Below, piece after piece: positions 4,752 through 8,737 of a stretch of DNA of 8,737 bases. Origin of the DNA: Nitrospirae bacterium RIFCSPHIGHO2_01_FULL_66_17 (lineage in GTDB: Bacteria; Nitrospirota; Nitrospiria; 2-01-FULL-66-17). The notes under the pieces were generated by a model. That model saw nothing but the letters and a program-made list of their open reading frames with translations, was not told the origin of the DNA and made no database searches. The DNA is taken from contig MHEO01000047.1 of the NCBI GenBank assembly GCA_001803875.1, positions 1-8,737 on the forward strand, in the 5' to 3' direction. Numbering within the stretch: the first letter of the stretch is position 1; the number at the start of each line of letters is the position of its first letter. The position numbers and the translations under genes are program-made.

Positions 4752-7283
4752 CGGCCGCTTATTGGTGCCGTTCAACGCGCCACGCGGTGGCGGATCGTGA
4801 TCCGTGGCGCGGTGCAGGGCGTCGGGTTTCGTCCGTTCCTCTATCGCCTGGCGGATGAGTTGGGCCTGGCGGGGTGGGTGCACAACTCGTTGCAGGGCGT
4901 GTGCGTCGAGGTCGAGGGCGGCGAGGAGCGGCTGCGGGAATTTCTGGCGCGCATCGATCGGGATCGCCCGCGGCCGCTTATCGATGCCGTTCAACGGCCG
5001 CTTATTGATGCCGTTCAACCGCACGCGGTGATCGACGGCCTGGACCGCGCCGAGGTCGAACCCACCGGCGAGGCGGGATTCGCCATTCGGCCCAGCGAGG
5101 GAACGGGTCCGGCGACGGCGCTCATCATGCCGGACCTCGGTCCGTGCGCCGCCTGTGTGAGCGACGTGACGGACCCGACGAACCGCCGGTATCGGTACCC
5201 CTTCACGAGTTGCACGCGGTGCGGACCACGCTTCTCGATCATCGAAGCGCTGCCGTACGACCGCGCCACCACGACGATGAAGGGGTTTCCGATGTGCGCG
5301 CCGTGCCGCGGCGAGTACGAGAACCCGCTCGATCGGCGCTTCCACGCGGAGCCCAACGCCTGCACGGCGTGCGGCCCGCGCCTGGAGTATTGGGACGCCG
5401 CCGGCCGCGCGCTCGCCGCGCGCCACGATGCGCTCCTTGCCGCCGCGGATGCGATCCGGGCGGGGAAGATCGTCGCGGTGAAGGGCGTCGGCGGCTTTCA
5501 ACTGCTGGTCGACGCCCGCGACGAGCGCGCCGTCGTCCGGCTGCGGGATCGGAAACACCGCCCCGACAAACCCTTCGCCCTGCTGTTCCCGTCCCTCGAC
5601 TCGGTGGAATCGGCGTGCGTGATCTCCGACCTGGAGGCGAGTTTGTTGAGCTCGCCGCGGTCTCCGATCGTGCTGCTGCGGGCCCGGCGCGGAGCGTCGT
5701 CCGTCTGCCCGTCGGTCGCACCCGGCAATCCCTTGTTCGGAGTGATGCTTCCCTCCTCGCCCCTCCATCATCTGCTCGCGCGCGAACTGGGCTTCCCCGT
5801 GGTGGCCACGAGCGGGAACCTCGCGGACGAGCCGATCTGCACCCGCGAAGCCGACGCGCTCGTCCGCTTCCGGGATCTCGCCGACGGCTACCTGGTCCAC
5901 GACCGCCCCATCGCGAGGCACGCCGACGATTCCGTGGTGAGGGTGGTGATGGGGCGCGAGCTGATCCTCCGGCGGGCGCGGGGCTATGCGCCGCTCGCGG
6001 TGGAGATCGGAAAGGCGGCGCCGGGGATCCTCGCGGTGGGCGGTCATCTGAAGAACACCGTGGCACTGACGGTGAACGATCGCGTGGTGCTCAGCCAGCA
6101 TGTCGGGAACCTCGACACGGAGGAGGCGCAACGAGTATTCCGGGCCGTTATCTCGGATTTCGAGCGGCTCCACCGCACGACGCCGGCGCGCGTCGCGTGC
6201 GACCGGCATCCCGACGACGCCGCGGCGCGCTACGCGGGGCAGTCCGGCGCGCCCACGGTCGGCGTCCAGCACCATCACGCCCACGTGCTCTCCTGCATGG
6301 CCGACAACGAGATCGCGGGGCCGGTGCTGGGCGTCGCATGGGACGGGACGGGGTACGGACTCGACGGGACGATCTGGGGCGGTGAGTTCCTGCTGGCCGA
6401 CGAGACGGCGTTCCGGCGCGTCGGCCACATCCGGACGTTCCGGCTCCCGGGCGCGGCGCAGGCGGTCAAGGAGCCCAGGCGGTCGGCGATCGGCCTGCTG
6501 TACGAGCTGTTCGGGGATGAGGTCCTCGCAATGACGCACCTGCCGCCGATCGCGGCATATTCGGGGGGCGAGGCGCGCGTCCTGACCCGGTTGCTGGCCT
6601 CGGGCGTGAACGCGCCGGTGACGTCCAGCGCGGGGCGGCTGTTCGACGCGGTCGCGTCGCTCCTGGGTCTTCGGCACCGCGCGACGTTCGAGGGGCAGGC
6701 GGCGATGGACCTGGAATACGCGGCGGACGAGAGGCAAATCCCCCCGTTCCCCCCTTTGTCAAAGGGGGGGCAGGGGGGATTTTTGTCGAGGTGGGCAAGG
6801 GGGGATTTAGCGGGTATGGGGGAGCCATACCCCGTTGAGATTGTCGATCGGGACGGCGTGTTCGTACTGGATTGGGAGCCGATGATCCGGGCGATCCTGG
6901 ACGACGCGGCGCGCGGCGCGTCGGTCGGTCAGCTTTCCGCGGCGTTCCACAACACGTTGGCCGAGATGATGGTCGCGGTCGCCCGACGCGTCGGGCGGGA
7001 GCGCGTCGTCCTCAGCGGCGGCTGTTTCCAGAACGCGCGGCTTACCGAGCGCGCGGTCGCGAGGCTCGCCGCCGAGGGATTTCGCCCGTACTGGCACCGG
7101 CGGGTTCCGCCGAACGACGGCGGCCTCGCGCTGGGCCAGGTCGTCGCGGCGTGCGCGGGCGCCAATCCCCCTTTGCCCCCCTTGCCCCACTGGGAAAATC
7201 CCCCCATCCCCCCTTTGTCAAAAATCCCCCCTGCCCCCCCTTTGACAAAGGGGGGAACGGGGGGATTTGGTTCTGAGCATTGA
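4689..7283 (+). CDS. hypF: Carbamoyltransferase HypF with in-frame repeat insertions
   Basis: HypF converts carbamoyl phosphate into thiocarbamate on HypE, the source of the cyanide ligands of the NiFe site. The 864-residue protein has an acylphosphatase domain (about 34-135, AVQGVGFRPF), two zinc fingers with exact C-x2-C-x18-C-x2-C-x24-C-x2-C-x18-C-x2-C spacing (Cys153, 156, 175, 178, 203, 206, 225, 228), a YrdC-like domain (about 245-440, KPFALLFPS, ATSGNLADEP) and a Kae1-like domain (about 447-822) with HHHAH at 528-532, DGTGYGLDGTIWGGEF and SGGCFQN. Usual length is about 750-780 (recalled). The excess consists of a HypA-like start (1-21), repeat peptides at 22-30 and 95-110, a proline/KGG insert near 684-712 between EGQAAMDLE and the next Kae1 strand, and a repeat-encoded tail (about 825-864). 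Insertions appear to lie in loops or ends, so function is plausible but unproven. Confidence 0.95.
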   Translation: MHDAAQIADLIRKIESVIEAQRPLIGAVQRATRWRIVIRGAVQGVGFRPFLYRLADELGLAGWVHNSLQGVCVEVEGGEERLREFLARIDRDRPRPLIDAVQRPLIDAVQPHAVIDGLDRAEVEPTGEAGFAIRPSEGTGPATALIMPDLGPCAACVSDVTDPTNRRYRYPFTSCTRCGPRFSIIEALPYDRATTTMKGFPMCAPCRGEYENPLDRRFHAEPNACTACGPRLEYWDAAGRALAARHDALLAAADAIRAGKIVAVKGVGGFQLLVDARDERAVVRLRDRKHRPDKPFALLFPSLDSVESACVISDLEASLLSSPRSPIVLLRARRGASSVCPSVAPGNPLFGVMLPSSPLHHLLARELGFPVVATSGNLADEPICTREADALVRFRDLADGYLVHDRPIARHADDSVVRVVMGRELILRRARGYAPLAVEIGKAAPGILAVGGHLKNTVALTVNDRVVLSQHVGNLDTEEAQRVFRAVISDFERLHRTTPARVACDRHPDDAAARYAGQSGAPTVGVQHHHAHVLSCMADNEIAGPVLGVAWDGTGYGLDGTIWGGEFLLADETAFRRVGHIRTFRLPGAAQAVKEPRRSAIGLLYELFGDEVLAMTHLPPIAAYSGGEARVLTRLLASGVNAPVTSSAGRLFDAVASLLGLRHRATFEGQAAMDLEYAADERQIPPFPPLSKGGQGGFLSRWARGDLAGMGEPYPVEIVDRDGVFVLDWEPMIRAILDDAARGASVGQLSAAFHNTLAEMMVAVARRVGRERVVLSGGCFQNARLTERAVARLAAEGFRPYWHRRVPPNDGGLALGQVVAACAGANPPLPPLPHWENPPIPPLSKIPPAPPLTKGGTGGFGSEH
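4752..4775. repeat. 24-bp repeat, copy A, in the hypF leader (family R3)
   Basis: The unit begins CGGCCGCTTATTGGTGCCG and encodes RPLIGAVQ in the hypF frame. It differs by one base from the copy at 4995-5018 and by two from the copy at 4971-4994. It lies exactly between the HypA-like segment and the acylphosphatase domain of HypF. Confidence 0.85.
4971..5018. repeat. 24-bp repeat, tandem copies B and C, inside the acylphosphatase region of hypF (family R3)
   Basis: Copy B (4971-4994) and copy C (4995-5018) are adjacent, differ by one base, and encode RPLIDAVQ twice at residues 95-110. The junction contains the palindrome GCCGTTCAACGGC (4986-4998), and AACGGC at 4993-4998 can pair with GCCGTT at 5010-5015, so each unit can fold. 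All three copies share the reading phase. The insert falls after the FLARIDRDRP helix of the acylphosphatase domain. Confidence 0.9.
6736..6808. repeat. Nested palindromic repeat (family R1) inserted in the Kae1-like domain of hypF
   Basis: The core 6736-6782 has outer 10-bp inverted ends, AAATCCCCCC (6736-6745) and GGGGGGATTT (6773-6782), and an inner palindrome in which CCCCCCTTTG (6749-6758) pairs with CAAAGGGGGG (6760-6769). A further GGGGGGATTT at 6799-6808 suggests a partial second unit. The hypF frame reads IPPFPPLSKGGQGGF through it. The core is the exact reverse complement of 7222-7268. This resembles small non-autonomous palindromic elements (MITE/REP-like); no transposase is present in the window. 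Confidence 0.92.
7164..7268. repeat. Nested palindromic repeat cluster (family R1) at the 3' end of hypF
   Basis: A complete 47-bp element at 7222-7268 is in reverse orientation relative to the one at 6736. It is preceded at 7164-7221 by degenerate partial units (C runs, CCCCTTTG and CCCTTTGTCAAA pieces). The hypF frame crosses it as proline-rich peptide with SKIPP and TKGGTGGF, then ends at 7283. Conserved HypF sequence (GGLALGQVVAAC) ends just before it, so the last 40 or so residues are repeat-derived. Confidence 0.92.
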
Positions 7284-7285
7284 GG
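7282..7285 (+). promoter_or_regulatory. Shine-Dalgarno sequence that sets the hypC GTG start
   Basis: GAGG overlaps the hypF TGA and lies eight bases before the GTG at 7294. It supports that GTG over the in-frame ATG at 7267, which lies in the palindromic repeat. Confidence 0.7.
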
Positions 7286-7293
7286 CGACTGCC

Positions 7294-7548
7294 GTGTGTC
7301 TAGGCATTCCGGGTCGGATTCTTGACCTCAACGACGGCGAAGGCGTGGCGCGCGCGGGCCGCGTGGACTTCGGGGGGATCGTGAAAGAGGTCTCGCTCGC
7401 CTTCGTCCCCGAGGCGCGCGTCGGGGACTACGTGGTCGTCCACGTCGGGTTCGCGATCGCGCGGCTGGATGAAGCCGAGGCCTCGCGGGTCTTCGAGTAC
7501 CTCGACGGGATGGGCGAGTTGACCGAGTTGGACGGGGAGACGGGATGA
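7294..7548 (+). CDS. hypC: Hydrogenase assembly chaperone HypC/HybG
   Basis: HypC partners HypD to carry the Fe(CN)2CO unit and hands it to the large-subunit precursor. With the GTG start the 84-residue product begins MCLGIPG, which places the essential cysteine at position 2. Starting at the in-frame ATG 7267 would bury this cysteine at residue 11, which is inconsistent with the family. The core VGDYVVVHVGFAIARLDEAEA (about residues 43-63) is typical of HypC, and the size fits (75-95). The start lies 10 bases after the hypF stop and the stop overlaps the hypD start as ATGA. The likely client is the alpha subunit encoded upstream. Confidence 0.95.
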   Translation: MCLGIPGRILDLNDGEGVARAGRVDFGGIVKEVSLAFVPEARVGDYVVVHVGFAIARLDEAEASRVFEYLDGMGELTELDGETG

Positions 7549-8684
7549 GGTTCGTCGAGGAATACCGCGACGCGGGCGCGGCGCGGGCGTTGGCCCGCGC
7601 GATCCGCCGCGTCGTCACGAAGCCGTGGACGCTCATGGAGGTGTGCGGGGGCCAGACGCACGCGATCGTCCGGTTCGGGATCGACCAGCTTCTGCCCGAG
7701 GGCGTCACCCTGGTCCACGGCCCCGGCTGCCCCGTCTGCGTGACGCCGATCGCGCTGATCGACGCCGCGATCGAGCTCGCGGCGCGGGATGACGTGATCT
7801 TCTGTTCGTTCGGCGACATGCTGCGCGTGCCGGGCTCGACGAAGGATCTGTTCGCGGTCAAGGCGCGGGGCGGCGACGTGCGCATCGTGTACTCGCCGCT
7901 CGACGCGCTCAAGCTCGCCCGGTCCCACCCCGACAAACAGATCGTCTTCTTCGCCGTGGGGTTCGAAACCACGGCGCCCGCCAACGCGATGGCGGTGTAC
8001 CAAGCCCGGCGCGATGGCGTCTCGAATTTTTCCGTGCTCGTCGCACATGTCCTGGTCCCTCCCGCCATCGAGGCGATCCTGTCGTCGCCCGACAACCGGG
8101 TGCAGGGGTTCCTGGCGGCGGGCCACGTCTGCGCGGTCATGGGGTACACCGAGTACGAGCCGCTCGCGGCCCGGTATCGTGTGCCGATCGTCGTCACCGG
8201 CTTCGAACCCGTCGATATTTTGGAAGGCGTGTACCGGTGCGTCACACAATTGGAGGAGGGAAGGGCGGAGGTGGAGAACCCGTACGCGAGGGCGGTCCGG
8301 CGGGACGGCAACGGGGCGGCGCAGGCGATGGTGCGCGAGGTGTTTCAGGTCGAGCGCCGCGCCTGGCGGGGGATCGGGGAGATCCCCGGCAGCGGACTGG
8401 CGCTGCGCGGGGAGTACGCCGCCTTCGACGCGGTGCGGCGGTTCGGCCTGGTCGGGGGCGAGGCGGAGGACTCGTCGGAGTGCATCAGCGGCCTCGTCCT
8501 GCGCGGCGTCAAGAAGCCGGGCGAGTGTCCGGCGTTCGGCGCGCGGTGCACGCCCGAGCGTCCGCTGGGCGCGCCGATGGTGTCGTCGGAAGGCGCGTGC
8601 GCGGCGTATTACCGGTATCGAAGATCACCCCCCACCCTGACCCTCCCCCGCAAGGGGGGAGGGATGGGCAGGGGGGACACGTAG
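7545..8684 (+). CDS. hypD: Hydrogenase formation protein HypD with a repeat-derived C-terminal tail
   Basis: HypD is the [4Fe-4S] scaffold that, with HypC, assembles Fe(CN)2CO. The 379-residue product contains CGGQTH (34-39), GPGCPVC (59-65) with Cys62 and Cys65, FAVGFETTAP (136-145), AAGHVCAVMG (191-200) and C-terminal cluster ligands Cys313, Cys328, Cys335 and Cys352. The spacing Cys34-Cys62-Cys65 matches that recalled for E. coli (41/69/72). The ATG overlaps the hypC stop by four bases, with GGGGAG at 7534-7539 as ribosome site. Family sequence ends near YYRYRR (360). The final 19 residues (SPPTLTLPRKGGG and following) come from the C/G hairpin repeat, and the TAG stop at 8682-8684 is supplied by the adjacent palindromic element. 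Function should be intact because all cluster residues precede the tail. Confidence 0.96.
   Translation: MRFVEEYRDAGAARALARAIRRVVTKPWTLMEVCGGQTHAIVRFGIDQLLPEGVTLVHGPGCPVCVTPIALIDAAIELAARDDVIFCSFGDMLRVPGSTKDLFAVKARGGDVRIVYSPLDALKLARSHPDKQIVFFAVGFETTAPANAMAVYQARRDGVSNFSVLVAHVLVPPAIEAILSSPDNRVQGFLAAGHVCAVMGYTEYEPLAARYRVPIVVTGFEPVDILEGVYRCVTQLEEGRAEVENPYARAVRRDGNGAAQAMVREVFQVERRAWRGIGEIPGSGLALRGEYAAFDAVRRFGLVGGEAEDSSECISGLVLRGVKKPGECPAFGARCTPERPLGAPMVSSEGACAAYYRYRRSPPTLTLPRKGGGMGRGDT
8626..8680. repeat. C/G-rich hairpin repeat overlapping the 3' end of hypD (family R2, copy 2)
   Basis: CCCTCCCCC (8641-8649) can pair with GGGGGAGGG (8655-8663) around a five-base loop, and flanking C and G runs extend the stem imperfectly. 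It resembles 2815-2852 in the order of C run, short loop, GGGGGGAGGG and ATGGG-x-AGGGG tail. It is translated as the C-terminal extension of HypD. No T run follows, so it is not a clear intrinsic terminator. Confidence 0.8.
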
Positions 8685-8737
8685 GGGCGAATCTTGTATT
8701 CGCCCCGAACCTGGGCGATCACAAGGATCGCCCCTAC
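8681..8737. repeat. Double-hairpin palindromic element with 10-bp terminal inverted repeats (family R5)
   Basis: The ends GTAGGGGCGA and TCGCCCCTAC are perfect inverted repeats. Inside are two hairpins: GGGGCGAAT (8684-8692) pairs with ATTCGCCCC (8698-8706) around CTTGT, and GGGCGATC (8713-8720) pairs with GATCGCCC (8726-8733) around ACAAG. The two loops are reverse complements, so the whole element is a near-palindrome. The terminal repeat supplies the hypD stop codon. The window ends exactly at the distal repeat, so further units may follow. GTAGGGGCGA-type palindromes are familiar dispersed repeats in several bacterial groups (recalled). Confidence 0.85.

Noticed and set aside
4752..5018. 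CRISPR-like array from the 24-bp repeats
   Set aside because: Two copies are directly adjacent with no spacer, the third is 219 bp away, and all are inside an intact coding frame.
4623..6737. Long open frame of 704 codons on the minus strand opposite hypF
   Set aside because: It is Arg/His/Pro-rich with no recognisable domain, and mirrors third-position GC bias of hypF. It is an antisense shadow in GC-rich DNA.
6735..7269. Composite transposon bounded by the inverted R1 copies
   Set aside because: The sequence between them is conserved HypF Kae1-like domain with no transposase, and no target-site duplication is evident.
7267..7293. ATG at 7267 as the hypC start
   Set aside because: It lies in the palindromic repeat and would place the essential Cys of CLGIPG at residue 11. 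The GTG at 7294 gives Cys2 and has GAGG at proper spacing.

Overview
The window is one continuous plus-strand operon from a GC-rich bacterium. It carries most of a group 3b-type cytosolic [NiFe]-hydrogenase (NAD(P)-linked hydrogenase/sulfhydrogenase) together with part of its maturation machinery. The Shine-Dalgarno sequences, ATGA/GTGA-type overlaps and HypF/HypC/HypD set are bacterial in style. The phylum cannot be fixed from sequence alone. Proline/KGG-encoding palindromes like those here are common in deltaproteobacterial, Nitrospirota-like and other uncultured lineages (recalled, not searched).

Layout. 2-757 is the 3' part of the gamma subunit (flavin/NAD(P) reductase with a [2Fe-2S] cluster), whose 5' end lies outside the window. 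759-1535 is the delta small subunit with ligands for three Fe-S clusters. 1525-2814 is the alpha large subunit with all four nickel-binding cysteines. 2869-4116 is a sulfide:quinone oxidoreductase (SQR) with the three-cysteine pattern. 4221-4682 is the hydrogenase maturation endopeptidase. 4689-7283 is hypF, 7294-7548 hypC and 7545-8684 hypD. The beta Fe-S subunit is expected just upstream, and hypE (perhaps hypA/hypB) just downstream; none of these is visible intact.

How the genes work together. Gamma moves electrons between NAD(P)H and Fe-S clusters, delta relays them, and alpha makes or consumes H2. HypF makes the thiocyanate-like precursor of the cyanide ligands, HypC and HypD assemble the Fe(CN)2CO unit, and the protease trims the alpha C-terminus after nickel insertion. 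The SQR oxidises sulfide and reduces membrane quinone. Placed between the structural and maturation genes of a potential sulfhydrogenase, it suggests a link between H2/NAD(P)H, sulfur and the quinone pool.

The most unusual aspect is repeat colonisation. At least five distinct short repeat families sit at or inside gene ends: a C/G hairpin (2815-2852 and 8626-8680), a 39-bp tandem repeat (4121-4198), a 24-bp repeat (4752-4775 and 4971-5018), a nested palindrome present as an exact inverted pair inside hypF (6736-6782 and 7222-7268), and a double-hairpin element at the right edge (8681-8737). Several are translated in frame, lengthening HypF to 864 residues and adding about 19 residues to HypD. 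HypF also begins with about 21 residues that resemble the start of HypA. No promoter or classical terminator was identified, and no stretch above 300 bases lacks a gene.
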